DNA of 64,000 nucleotides from NCBI RefSeq assembly GCF_000633395.1, contig NZ_AYMU01000015.1, positions 62,001 through 126,000 of the forward strand. The letters run 5' to 3'. Made by a program: the position numbers and the translations under genes. Below the pieces are notes generated by a model. That model was not told the origin of the DNA. It made no database searches and worked only from the letters and a program-made list of their open reading frames with translations. Positions 8,504 to 16,836 of the stretch are shown here, piece by piece (position 1 is the stretch's first letter; the number at the start of each line of letters is the position of its first letter). Source of the DNA: Pseudomonas sp. PH1b. GTDB taxonomy: Bacteria > Pseudomonadota > Gammaproteobacteria > Pseudomonadales > Pseudomonadaceae.

Positions 8504-9355
8504 ATGGCTAAAATTATCGGCATCATCGTCGTATTCGCGAGCGTGCTCGGCGGATACGTGCTCTCTCACGGCAAGATCGCAGCGCTGATCCAGCCTTTCG
8601 AGGTTCTGATCATTGGCGGGGCTGCCTTGGGTGCATTCCTCCAGGCCAACCCCGGCTACATGACCATGCACGTGCTCAAGAAGTCCCTGGGCATGTTCAG
8701 TTCGCGCTTCACCCACACCTTCTACCTGGAAGTACTGGGCCTGATCTACGAGATCCTCAACAAGAGTCGCCGCGAAGGCATGATGGCCATCGAAGGGGAC
8801 ATCGAGGACGCCGCCGCCAGCCCGATTTTCGCCAAGTACCCTGCGGTGCTCAAAGACGAGCGCATGACGGCCTTCGTCTGTGACTACCTGCGCATCATGT
8901 CCTCCGGCAACATGGCCCCCCACGAGCTGGAAGGCCTGTTCGACATGGAACTGTTCAGCCTCAAGGAAGACCTTGAGCATCCTTCCCACGCGGTCAACGG
9001 GATCGCCGACGGCATGCCGGGTTTCGGTATCGTCGCGGCCGTACTGGGGATCGTGGTGACCATGGCGTCCCTGGGGGACGGCGACCAGAAGTCCATCGGC
9101 CTGCACGTAGGTGCGGCCCTGGTGGGTACCTTCTTCGGTATTCTCGCGGCCTATGGTTTCTTCGGCCCGCTGGCTCATTCCCTGGCCCACGACGCCAAGG
9201 AAGAGCTGAATGTCTACGAGGCCATCAAGGCGTCCCTGGTGGCTTCGGCCTCCGGCATGCCGCCTTCGCTGGCGGTGGAGTTCGGGCGCAAGGTTCTGTA
9301 TCCAGCGCACCGTCCTAGCTTCGCCGAGCTGGAACAAGCGGTCCGCGGTCGCTAA
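8504..9355 (+). CDS. motA: Flagellar stator protein MotA
   Basis: 283 residues, the usual length. Forms with MotB the proton-driven stator that turns the flagellar rotor. Four membrane helices are evident: two near the N-terminus (MAKIIGIIVVFASVLGGYVL and a second by residue 50) and two around residues 170-220, with the conserved GMPGFGIVAAVLG loop-Pro segment between. The large cytoplasmic loop carries the charged rotor-contact region. The open frame extends upstream to 8426, but the ATG at 8504 starts the conserved N-terminus. It is spaced 3 bp from motB and is driven by the FliA promoter. Confidence 0.95.
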   Translation: MAKIIGIIVVFASVLGGYVLSHGKIAALIQPFEVLIIGGAALGAFLQANPGYMTMHVLKKSLGMFSSRFTHTFYLEVLGLIYEILNKSRREGMMAIEGDIEDAAASPIFAKYPAVLKDERMTAFVCDYLRIMSSGNMAPHELEGLFDMELFSLKEDLEHPSHAVNGIADGMPGFGIVAAVLGIVVTMASLGDGDQKSIGLHVGAALVGTFFGILAAYGFFGPLAHSLAHDAKEELNVYEAIKASLVASASGMPPSLAVEFGRKVLYPAHRPSFAELEQAVRGR

Positions 9356-9358
9356 GTC

Positions 9359-10375
9359 ATGGAAAATAATCAGCCGATTATCATCAAGCGCGTCAAGCGC
9401 TTCGCTGGCGGACATCACGGAGGCGCCTGGAAAATCGCCTTCGCCGACTTCGCCACGGCGATGATGGCGTTCTTCCTGGTGCTGTGGCTGCTGTCCACGG
9501 CCACCCCGGAGCAGAAGATCGCCATCGCCGGTTACTTCAAGGACCCGATCGGCTTCTCGGAAAGCGGCACGCCCTACATCATTGACCTGGGTGGTTCCCC
9601 GGAACTGGCGCCGGACAACACCCTCAACCCCGAGATCAAGTCCCAGCCACAGCCGGACAAGGTCACGGTGGACGCCGATCAGGTGGAGGGCATGGCCGAG
9701 CAAGTGGAGCGCGAGCGCCTGGAACTGTTGCTGCAGGAGCTGCAGAACAAGGTCGAAGAGAACCCCCAGCTGCAGAAGTTCAAGGACCAGATTCTCTTCG
9801 AGATCACGCCGGACGGCCTGCGGATCCAGATCATCGACTCCGAGAACCGGCCGATGTTCGACTCCGGCAGCGCACGCCTGAAACCGTACTTCGAGGACAT
9901 CCTGCTGGCCATGGCCGACACCATCAAGGCGGTGCCGAACAAGATCAGCATCAGCGGCCACACCGATGCCAAGCCTTACTCGGGCAGCGGTGATTTCGGC
10001 AACTGGGAGCTGTCTGCCAACCGTGCCAACGCTGCGCGTCGGGCTCTGGTGGCTGGGAGTTATCCGGATGCCCAGGTTGCTCGTGTCGTGGGGTATGCCT
10101 CCTCGTCGCTGTTTGATCGCCAGGACCCGTTCAACCCGATCAACCGCCGTATCGACATCGTGGTGCTGACCAAGAAGGCTCAACGCGCCATCGAGGGTGA
10201 AGGTGCTCCCGAGGCACCCGTACCGACCCAGGGTACGGGAGCGCCGGGCGAGGTTCCGGCGGATCCGAACGCCCTGCCGCCGGAGCAGGAGCCGTTGCCG
10301 GCCCACGAGCTGCGCGAGCGCTTGAATATCTTCGATGATCCGGCGCCGAAACCCGCCGAGCCGCCGAAGCCCTAA
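9359..10375 (+). CDS. motB: Flagellar stator protein MotB
   Basis: 338 residues. Single membrane helix (about 27-50) with the proton-carrying Asp30 in FADFATAMMAFF. A plug/linker follows, then an OmpA-like peptidoglycan-binding domain (about 150-275) with the signature ISGHTDAKPY and NRRIDIVV. It anchors the stator to the cell wall. The C-terminal 60 residues are Pro/Glu-rich and variable. It starts three bases after the motA stop. Other pseudomonads also carry a second stator pair, MotCD, not seen here. A strong terminator follows at 10381. Confidence 0.95.
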   Translation: MENNQPIIIKRVKRFAGGHHGGAWKIAFADFATAMMAFFLVLWLLSTATPEQKIAIAGYFKDPIGFSESGTPYIIDLGGSPELAPDNTLNPEIKSQPQPDKVTVDADQVEGMAEQVERERLELLLQELQNKVEENPQLQKFKDQILFEITPDGLRIQIIDSENRPMFDSGSARLKPYFEDILLAMADTIKAVPNKISISGHTDAKPYSGSGDFGNWELSANRANAARRALVAGSYPDAQVARVVGYASSSLFDRQDPFNPINRRIDIVVLTKKAQRAIEGEGAPEAPVPTQGTGAPGEVPADPNALPPEQEPLPAHELRERLNIFDDPAPKPAEPPKP

Positions 10376-10380
10376 CCGAC

Positions 10381-10410
10381 AAAAAAGCCGACTGTGAGGT
10401 CGGCTTTTTT
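10381..10410 (+). terminator. Terminator of motAB
   Basis: AAAAAAGCCGAC (10381-10392) pairs with GTCGGCTTTTTT (10399-10410) around a 6-base loop; classic intrinsic terminator 5 bp past the motB stop. Confidence 0.92.
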
Positions 10411-10511
10411 GTGGGCGCTGGCAGGCTCGGAAGAGCCTGACGGATCTGGGGCTTGAGGTGTTGTAGAGGTGCTTGGCATGGGCCGCTGTCGGCCCGGAGC
10501 GAAGGTCGAGG

Positions 10512-10537
10512 GTAACTCCGCGCAGGCGCGGAGTTAC
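10512..10537. repeat. Perfect 12-bp inverted repeat behind rsgA
   Basis: GTAACTCCGCGC (10512-10523) and GCGCGGAGTTAC (10526-10537) are separated by only AG. It lies 10 bp beyond the rsgA stop. There is no U run on either strand, so it may be a 3'-end stabilising hairpin or a protein site rather than a terminator. Confidence 0.6.
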
Positions 10538-10547
10538 GGGCGGCGGC

Positions 10548-11579
10548 TCAGTAGCTGCTGTCAGGCAGGCTGGCGAGGATCGAGCGGTAGCTGTTCATCC
10601 GCTGTTGCTGGATGCGTCCGTCTTCCAGGGCCTTGAGCAGGGCGCAGCCTGGCTCGCGGTCGTGCTTGCAGTCACGGAAGCGACAGGTGCCCAGCAGGTC
10701 GTTGAACTCGATGAAACCAGCCTCGACATCGGCCCGGCTGACATGGCCCAGGCCGAACTCGCGGATACCGGGAGAGTCGATCAGCTCGCCGCCACCGGGG
10801 AAGTGGAACAGTCGCGCGGTGGTGGTGGTGTGGGTGCCCTGGCCGGAGAACTCCGACAACGGCCCGACCCGGGTTTCGACTTCCGGTAGCAGGCTGTTGA
10901 CCAGGGAGGATTTGCCCACCCCCGACTGGCCGACGAACACGCTGATGCGCCCGTCCAGCTGGGCTTGCAGTTGTTCCATGCCGTCGCCGTGATGCGCCGA
11001 GACTTCCAGCAGCGGATAGCCCAGTTGGCGATAGACCGCCAGCAGCGCGTTGAGCGCCGGAGCGTTCTGCTCGTCGATCAGGTCGGCCTTGTTCAGCAAC
11101 AGCAATGGACGGATGCCGGCGTGTTCAGCGGCCACCAGGTAGCGGTCGATGAGGTTGGCATGGGGCTCGGGCATGGGCGCGAACACGATCACGATCATGT
11201 CGACGTTGGCCGCCACCGGCTTGAGCTGGCCACGGCTGTCCGGGCGGCACAGCTCGGTAGTGCGCGGCAATTGCGCGACGATCACCCCGATGCCCTGGTT
11301 GCCGGCGCGCCAGACCACCTGATCACCGGTCACCAGGGCCGGCAGGTTGGCTCGCAGGTAGCAGCGGAATACCTGTCCGGCCAACTCGCCGTCGCGGGCC
11401 TCGACCTCGACCTGGACGCCGAAGTGGGCAATCACCAGGCCGGTCTGTTCCGGACCCAGGTCGCCACCTTCGAGCGCCTCGACGGCAGAGGACTCGCGTT
11501 TGGCGGCGCGGGCAGCGCGCTCACCTTGAATCTTTTCGATGCGCCAGTTTTGGCGACGGTTGAGCTGGCGTTTGGCCAT
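10548..11579 (-). CDS. rsgA: Ribosome small-subunit-dependent GTPase RsgA
   Basis: 343 residues; late maturation factor of the 30S subunit whose GTPase is stimulated by the ribosome. An N-terminal OB fold (about 40-110) is followed by a circularly permuted GTPase: the G4 motif LLNKADL precedes the P-loop GQSGVGKSSL and the G3-like DSPGIREFGL. A C-terminal zinc-binding segment has the Cys/His ligands of TCRFRDCKHDREPGC. The basic N-terminus MAKRQLNRRQNWRIEKIQ is typical of the family. Divergent from orn with about 110 bp between them, as in other pseudomonads. Confidence 0.96.
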   Translation of the reverse strand: MAKRQLNRRQNWRIEKIQGERAARAAKRESSAVEALEGGDLGPEQTGLVIAHFGVQVEVEARDGELAGQVFRCYLRANLPALVTGDQVVWRAGNQGIGVIVAQLPRTTELCRPDSRGQLKPVAANVDMIVIVFAPMPEPHANLIDRYLVAAEHAGIRPLLLLNKADLIDEQNAPALNALLAVYRQLGYPLLEVSAHHGDGMEQLQAQLDGRISVFVGQSGVGKSSLVNSLLPEVETRVGPLSEFSGQGTHTTTTARLFHFPGGGELIDSPGIREFGLGHVSRADVEAGFIEFNDLLGTCRFRDCKHDREPGCALLKALEDGRIQQQRMNSYRSILASLPDSSY

Positions 11580-11688
11580 TGGTGTTCCGTGTCGATAATT
11601 ACGGCGGTTGGGTAAAACGGCGGCGAGTTTAGCACGCCGGGCAGGCCCTCTAGGCTAAACTGCGCAACTACGCCGAGGAGCCCACCCC

Positions 11689-12231
11689 ATGCAAAACCCG
11701 CAGAACCTGATTTGGATCGACCTGGAAATGACCGGTCTGAACCCTGACACCGACGTCATCATCGAAATGGCGACCATTGTCACTGACAGCAATCTCAACA
11801 CCTTGGCTGAAGGGCCGGTCATTGCCATCCACCAGAGCGACGAGATCCTCGCCGGCATGGATGAGTGGAACACCCGCCAGCACGGCGGTTCGGGCCTGAC
11901 CCAACGGGTTCGAGACAGCCGCATCAGCATGGCCGAAGCCGAAGCCCAGACCATTGCCTTCCTCGAGCAGTGGGTGCCCAGGGGCAAGTCTCCGATCTGC
12001 GGCAACAGCATCTGCCAGGACCGGCGTTTCCTCTATCGCCATATGAAAGACCTGGAAAGCTACTTCCATTACCGCAACCTTGATGTGTCGACCCTCAAGG
12101 AGCTTGCCGCGCGCTGGGCGCCGGACGTGCGCGACAGTTTCAAGAAAGGTGGCACCCACCTGGCGCTGGACGACATCCGCGACTCGATCGCCGAGCTGCA
12201 GCACTACCGCAAGCACTTCATCAAGTATTGA
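11689..12231 (+). CDS. orn: Oligoribonuclease
   Basis: 180 residues; a 3'-5' exonuclease of the DEDDh family that degrades 2-5 nt RNAs. In pseudomonads it also clears pGpG, the product of c-di-GMP breakdown. Catalytic residues are visible: D11 and E13 in IWIDLEMTGL, an Asp in CQDRRF, and the His and Asp of HLALDDIRDS near the C-terminus. Length matches the family exactly. Single-gene unit divergent from rsgA. Confidence 0.97.
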   Translation: MQNPQNLIWIDLEMTGLNPDTDVIIEMATIVTDSNLNTLAEGPVIAIHQSDEILAGMDEWNTRQHGGSGLTQRVRDSRISMAEAEAQTIAFLEQWVPRGKSPICGNSICQDRRFLYRHMKDLESYFHYRNLDVSTLKELAARWAPDVRDSFKKGGTHLALDDIRDSIAELQHYRKHFIKY

Positions 12232-12350
12232 TGGCGGGCACAGGTTTGCTCGCAGGCGGGCGCGGTGGATCACTCGCGCCGCGTGACCGCCCTCTTTTGG
12301 TGCCTGCTTCAACTGAGTAGACTGCGCGCCTTCCCGTAAGGACCGCCATC

Positions 12351-12962
12351 ATGCTGTTGATGCTTTATCTGATCGCCATTACCGCCGAAGCCATGACCGG
12401 CGCCCTGTCTGCCGGTCGTCGAGGCATGGACTGGTTCGGCGTGGTGCTGATTGCCTGCGTCACCGCGCTGGGCGGCGGCTCGGTCCGTGATGTGCTGCTC
12501 GGGCACTACCCGCTGACGTGGGTCAAGCATCCGGAGTACTTGGTGCTGACCTCGGTGGCTGCACTGGTGACGATCTTTATCGCGCCGCTGATGCGCCACT
12601 TGCGCTCGCTGTTCCTGGTGCTCGACGCCGTGGGTCTGGTGGCCTTTACCCTGATCGGCTGCATGACCGCACTGGAAATGGGTCATGGCATGCTGGTGGC
12701 TGCGGTCAGTGGGGTGATCACCGGGGTCTTTGGCGGCATCCTCCGGGATATCTTCTGCAACGACATTCCGTTGATCTTTCGCCGCGAGCTGTATGCCAGC
12801 GTGTCCTTCGCCGCGGCCTGGTGCTACATGCTGTGCATCTACCTGCAGTTGCCCAGCGAGCAGTCGATCCTGGTCACCCTGTTCGGTGGTTTCCTATTGC
12901 GCCTGTTGGCGATCCGCTTTCACTGGGAAATGCCCAAGTTCGTCTATAACGACGAGCATTGA
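12351..12962 (+). CDS. TRIC-family cation channel (YicG/UPF0126 type)
   Basis: 203 residues with seven hydrophobic segments in two homologous triple-helix repeats. Each repeat carries the glycine-rich signature of prokaryotic TRIC channels (ALGGGSVRDVLLG near 40 and GVFGGILRDIFCND near 125). Family members form homotrimeric K+/monovalent-cation channels in the inner membrane; the physiological role in bacteria is unclear. The 3' end overlaps convergent queG by 19 bp. The ATG at 12351 is preceded by GTAAGGA. Confidence 0.88.
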   Translation: MLLMLYLIAITAEAMTGALSAGRRGMDWFGVVLIACVTALGGGSVRDVLLGHYPLTWVKHPEYLVLTSVAALVTIFIAPLMRHLRSLFLVLDAVGLVAFTLIGCMTALEMGHGMLVAAVSGVITGVFGGILRDIFCNDIPLIFRRELYASVSFAAAWCYMLCIYLQLPSEQSILVTLFGGFLLRLLAIRFHWEMPKFVYNDEH

Positions 12963-14023
12963 CGGTTGGCGTGCTGGTTCAGCGCCCATTGCACGTGCTC
13001 GCGCACCAGTTCCGAGGGGTAGTCCTGGCGGGCCTTGAGGGCCTCCAGCACCGGAATGCTCGACGGCGCGTTGCCCAGGCCCACCGCGAGGTTGCGCAGC
13101 CAGCGCTCGTAGCCGGCGCGACGTAGGGGCGAGCCCTCGGTGCTGCTGAGGAACCGGTCCTCGTCCCACATGAACAGTTCGGCCAGTTCGGCATTGTCCA
13201 GGTTGTGCCGCGGCTTGAAGTCACCTTCGCCCGAGGTTCGGGCGAAGCGGTTCCAGGGGCAGACGATCTGGCAGTCGTCACAACCGAATACCCGGTTGCC
13301 GATCAGTGGGCGCAGGTCTTCGGGGATGGCGTTTTTCAGCTCGATGGTCAGATAGGAGATGCAGCGTCGTGCATCCAGCACGTAGGGGCCGACGAAGGCA
13401 TTGGTCGGACAGATGTCCAGGCAGGCGGTGCAGCGCCCGCAATGCTCGGTGGTGTGTGGGGCGTCCACCGGCAGCGGCAGGTCGACGAACAGTTCGCTGA
13501 GGAAGAAGTAGCTGCCGGCCTTGCGGTTGAGCACCAGGGTGTTCTTGCCGATCCAGCCCAGGCCGGCCTGCTCGGCAATGGCTTTCTCCAGCACTGGAGC
13601 GCTGTCGACGAAGGCGCGATAGCCAAAGGGGCCGATGGCTTGCTGGATGCGCTCGGCCAGTTGCTGGACGCGTTTGCGGATCAGCTTGTGGTAGTCGCGG
13701 CCCAGGGCGTAACGCGAGACATAGGCCTTGGAAGGCTCGGCGAGGCGCTTTGCCATTTCAGTATCGCCGGGCAGGTAGTCCATGCGCAGCGAAACCACTC
13801 GCAAGGTGCCGGGCACCAGTTGCTCGGGATGGGAGCGCTTGCTGCCGTGGGCGCCCATGTATTCCATCTCGCCGTGGTAGCCGGCGGCGAGCCAGCGCTC
13901 CAGGTGCTGCTCATGCTCGGCCAGGTCCAGGCCGCTGATGCCGACTTGTTGAAAGCCCAGTTCACGGCCCCAGTCCTTGATCGATTGGGCGAGAGCGGGG
14001 AGATCCTGGGTAATAGCGGGCAT
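12944..14023 (-). CDS. queG: Epoxyqueuosine reductase QueG
   Basis: 359 residues from the ATG at 14023 (MPAITQDLPALAQS); the frame extends to 14104, but that part overlaps the promoter and start of nnrD. It reduces epoxyqueuosine to queuosine in the wobble position of tRNAs using cobalamin and two 4Fe-4S clusters. Cluster ligands are seen in CGRCTACLDICP and CDDCQIVCPWNR. The N-terminal cobalamin-binding region holds the conserved MDYLPGD. The C-terminus has HEAT-like helices (NLAVGLGNAP, LVREHVQWAL) for tRNA binding. Divergent from nnrD with 63 bp between the starts. Confidence 0.94.
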   Translation of the reverse strand: MPAITQDLPALAQSIKDWGRELGFQQVGISGLDLAEHEQHLERWLAAGYHGEMEYMGAHGSKRSHPEQLVPGTLRVVSLRMDYLPGDTEMAKRLAEPSKAYVSRYALGRDYHKLIRKRVQQLAERIQQAIGPFGYRAFVDSAPVLEKAIAEQAGLGWIGKNTLVLNRKAGSYFFLSELFVDLPLPVDAPHTTEHCGRCTACLDICPTNAFVGPYVLDARRCISYLTIELKNAIPEDLRPLIGNRVFGCDDCQIVCPWNRFARTSGEGDFKPRHNLDNAELAELFMWDEDRFLSSTEGSPLRRAGYERWLRNLAVGLGNAPSSIPVLEALKARQDYPSELVREHVQWALNQHANRQCSSL

Positions 14024-14086
14024 GAGGCGAGAGAAACCGGGGCTGAGGTGCGTATAATTCTGCCAGACATCGGAGCCCGAAGACGC

Positions 14087-14947
14087 ATGCCGCAGACAAA
14101 ACACCCATTACCTGACGTTCAGTTGCTGACAGCTGGCCATTTGCCGTGTCTGAGTGCGCGTTCTCCGGATGCCCACAAAGGACAGTTCGGCCACCTGCTG
14201 CTGATAGGTGGCGACCGTGGTTTTGCCGGCGCCGCTCTGCTGGCCGCAGAAAGTGCCTTGCGCAGCGGCGCAGGGCTGGTGTCCCTGGCTACCCGCAACG
14301 AACACGTGGCGGCGGCCGGCGCACGCTTGCCAGAAGTCATGACCCAGGGCACCGATTCGGCCAATCAGCTGATGGGCTTGCTGGCGCGGGCCACGGTGGT
14401 GGTGGTCGGTCCCGGGCTGGGCCAGGGGGCCTGGGGCCGCAGCCTGCTGTCGGCGGCGGCCAATGCGTCATTGCCCCAGGTCTGGGATGCCGATGCCTTG
14501 AATCTGTTGGCCGGGGGCGAGGTGCAACTGCCGGCCGCCAGTGTGATCACGCCCCACCCGGGGGAGGCGGCGCGCCTGCTGGGGCTGTCCATCGGCGAAG
14601 TGCAAGGCGATCGCCCCGCGGCGGCGTTGGCGCTGAGCCGCAAGTTTGCGGCTGTGGCCGTGCTCAAGGGCGCCGGCAGTCTGATCGCCAGCCCGGACGG
14701 ACGCCTGGCCCGTTGTGATGCCGGGCATCCGGCAATGGCCACGGCAGGGTTGGGGGATGTGCTTGCCGGGTTGATCGGTGCGCTGCTGGCCCAGGGGCTG
14801 CCGGCATTCGATGCCGCCTGCCTGGCGGTCTGGCTGCATGCCAGTGCCGGTGAGCAGCAAGGGAAATTGGGCCGTGGGCTGGCGGCCAGTGATCTGATAC
14901 CAGCCATTCGTCAGTTGTTGGAGGAGCAATCACCGTGTCTGAGTTAA
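14087..14947 (+). CDS. nnrD: ADP-dependent NAD(P)H-hydrate dehydratase
   Basis: 286 residues of the ribokinase-like YjeF C-terminal family; repairs hydrated NADH/NADPH (NAD(P)HX) using ADP. Conserved segments: GHLLLIGGDRGFAGA, a GPGLGQ turn, a DADALN core, ITPHPGEAARL and the catalytic TAGLGDVLAG. Unlike the E. coli fused protein, it lacks the N-terminal epimerase domain, as the ATG at 14087 begins directly before the kinase-like fold. A far longer upstream open frame (to 13205) is antisense to queG and rejected. TATAAT at 14053-14058 is a plausible -10. The end overlaps tsaE by 13 bp, starting the long overlapping chain to hflC. Confidence 0.92.
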   Translation: MPQTKHPLPDVQLLTAGHLPCLSARSPDAHKGQFGHLLLIGGDRGFAGAALLAAESALRSGAGLVSLATRNEHVAAAGARLPEVMTQGTDSANQLMGLLARATVVVVGPGLGQGAWGRSLLSAAANASLPQVWDADALNLLAGGEVQLPAASVITPHPGEAARLLGLSIGEVQGDRPAAALALSRKFAAVAVLKGAGSLIASPDGRLARCDAGHPAMATAGLGDVLAGLIGALLAQGLPAFDAACLAVWLHASAGEQQGKLGRGLAASDLIPAIRQLLEEQSPCLS

Positions 14948-15405
14948 CCCTTTATCTGGCCGATGAACAGGCCATGGTGGAATTTGGAACGCGCATTGCT
15001 CGGGTGACCCAAGGGGTAGGGGTGATATTTCTCGAGGGCGACCTGGGGGCGGGGAAAACCACCCTGTCCCGGGGAATCATCCGTGGGCTGGGGCATGTAG
15101 GGGCGGTCAAGAGCCCGACCTTTACCCTGGTGGAGCCTTACGAGATAGGTTCGGTGCGGGCCTTTCACTTTGATCTCTATCGTCTGGTAGACCCAGAGGA
15201 GCTGGAGTTCCTGGGGATTCGCGACTACTTCGAGGGTGATGCTCTGTGTCTTCTGGAGTGGCCTCAGCGTGGTGCAGGCTTTTTGCCAAAGCCCGACCTG
15301 ACCATTACCATAACCCCGCATAACAATGGGCGTTCTGTACATCTGTTGTCTCAAGGCTCGCGCGGCGAGTCCTGGTGTGCCGCTTTGGCGTTGGAATTCA
15401 AATAA
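14935..15405 (+). CDS. tsaE: tRNA t6A biosynthesis ATPase TsaE
   Basis: 156 residues; the small P-loop ATPase that energises the TsaBDE complex making N6-threonylcarbamoyladenosine at A37 of ANN-decoding tRNAs. Walker A GDLGAGKTTL lies near residue 40; the family motif SPTFTLVEPYE and a Walker-B-like FHFDLYR follow. The start is GTG at 14935 within the nnrD 3' end, with GGAGGA upstream. The next gene starts at or just after its stop codon. Confidence 0.95.
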   Translation: MSELTLYLADEQAMVEFGTRIARVTQGVGVIFLEGDLGAGKTTLSRGIIRGLGHVGAVKSPTFTLVEPYEIGSVRAFHFDLYRLVDPEELEFLGIRDYFEGDALCLLEWPQRGAGFLPKPDLTITITPHNNGRSVHLLSQGSRGESWCAALALEFK

Positions 15406-15408
15406 TTG

Positions 15409-16836
15409 ATGGGGTTAGGTATGCGCATTCGCGCGTTGGTTGCTGTCGTAGGACTGTTGCTTACGGCATTGGCCGTCGATGCTGTGGCCGCTACACAGGT
15501 TCGCAGCGTCCGCCTGTGGCGGGCACCGGATAACACGCGGCTGGTGTTCGACCTGTCCGGCCCGGTTCAGCACAGCGTCTTCACCCTGACGGCCCCCGAT
15601 CGCCTGGTGATCGACATCAACGGCGCGACTCTGGGCGGTCCGCTGAATGTCGCCACGGCCAACACGCCGATTACCGCCATGCGCTCGGCGCAGCGGACCC
15701 CGAGTGACCTGCGGGTGGTCATCGACCTGAAAAAAGCGGTCACGCCGAAGAGCTTTACCCTGGCCCCCAATGCCCAGTACGGCAACCGCCTGGTGGTCGA
15801 CCTGTTCGATAACCCGGCCGATGCCGCGCCGCCGGTCGCTCCACCCCCTTCCGTGGCGACCGTGCCGGCAGTCCCTGTCACACCGACCGCACCGGCGATC
15901 AAGCTGCCTCCGGCTCCTGCGGGCAAGCGCGACATCATTGTGGTGATCGACGCCGGTCACGGTGGCGAAGACCCGGGTGCCTCCGGTTCTCGCGGCCAGC
16001 ATGAAAAAGATGTGGTGCTGGCCATTGCCCGGGAGCTGCAACGCCAGGTCAATGGCCTCAAGGGCTTCCGGGCCGAACTGACCCGTACCGGCGACTACTT
16101 CATTCCATTGCGCGGCCGTACCGAGATCGCCCGCAAGAAAGGCGCCGACCTCTTCGTTTCCATTCACGCCGATGCCGCGCCTTCCACCGCCGCTTTCGGG
16201 GCCTCGGTGTTTGCCTTGTCCGAGCGCGGAGCGACCTCCGAAACCGCCCGCTGGCTGGCGGACAGTGAAAACCGTTCCGACCTGATTGGCGGTGCCGGCA
16301 ATGTCAGTCTCGATGACAAGGACCGGATGCTGGCCGGGGTGCTGCTGGACCTGTCGATGACTGCGTCCCTGACCTCCAGCCTGAATGTCGGGCAGAAGGT
16401 CCTGAACAACATCGGCCGGGTCACGCCGCTGCACAAGCAGCGGGTGGAGCAGGCCGGGTTCATGGTGCTCAAGTCCCCGGACATCCCATCGATCCTGGTG
16501 GAAACCGGCTTCATCTCCAACTCCAACGAAGCCTCGAAGCTGGCTACTGCCAGCCATCAACAGGCCCTGGCCCGCTCCATCAGCAGCGGTGTACGGCAGT
16601 TCTTCCAGCAGAATCCACCACCGGGTACCTACATCGCCTGGCTGCGGGATTCCGGGAAGATCGCCCAGGGGCCTCGCGACCACCGGGTCAGTCCGGGCGA
16701 AACCCTGGCCATGATCGCCGTGCGTTATCAGGTTTCGGCGGCGGCCTTGCGCAGCGCCAACAACCTGAAAAGCGATGAATTGAAAGTGGGGCAGGTCCTG
16801 ACCGTCCCTGGTACAGAACTGGCGGCCAAGGAATGA
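15409..16836 (+). CDS. amiB: N-acetylmuramoyl-L-alanine amidase AmiB/AmiC type
   Basis: About 475 residues; periplasmic zinc amidase that splits septal peptidoglycan during division. Signal peptide RIRALVAVVGLLLTALAVDA, an AMIN domain (about 30-130) for septal targeting, a Pro/Ala linker, then the Amidase_3 domain (about 180-400). Zinc ligands are in DAGHGGEDPGA, the following Glu and SIHADA. A C-terminal LysM domain (about 425-468) binds peptidoglycan. Possible starts are TTG 15406, ATG 15409 and ATG 15421; the last gives the tidiest signal peptide. The stop overlaps the mutL start by 4 bp (ATGA). Confidence 0.93.
   Translation: MGLGMRIRALVAVVGLLLTALAVDAVAATQVRSVRLWRAPDNTRLVFDLSGPVQHSVFTLTAPDRLVIDINGATLGGPLNVATANTPITAMRSAQRTPSDLRVVIDLKKAVTPKSFTLAPNAQYGNRLVVDLFDNPADAAPPVAPPPSVATVPAVPVTPTAPAIKLPPAPAGKRDIIVVIDAGHGGEDPGASGSRGQHEKDVVLAIARELQRQVNGLKGFRAELTRTGDYFIPLRGRTEIARKKGADLFVSIHADAAPSTAAFGASVFALSERGATSETARWLADSENRSDLIGGAGNVSLDDKDRMLAGVLLDLSMTASLTSSLNVGQKVLNNIGRVTPLHKQRVEQAGFMVLKSPDIPSILVETGFISNSNEASKLATASHQQALARSISSGVRQFFQQNPPPGTYIAWLRDSGKIAQGPRDHRVSPGETLAMIAVRYQVSAAALRSANNLKSDELKVGQVLTVPGTELAAKE

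Noticed and set aside
13205..14086. Upstream extension of the nnrD frame across queG
   Set aside because: Antisense to conserved queG; the kinase-like domain starts only after the ATG at 14087.
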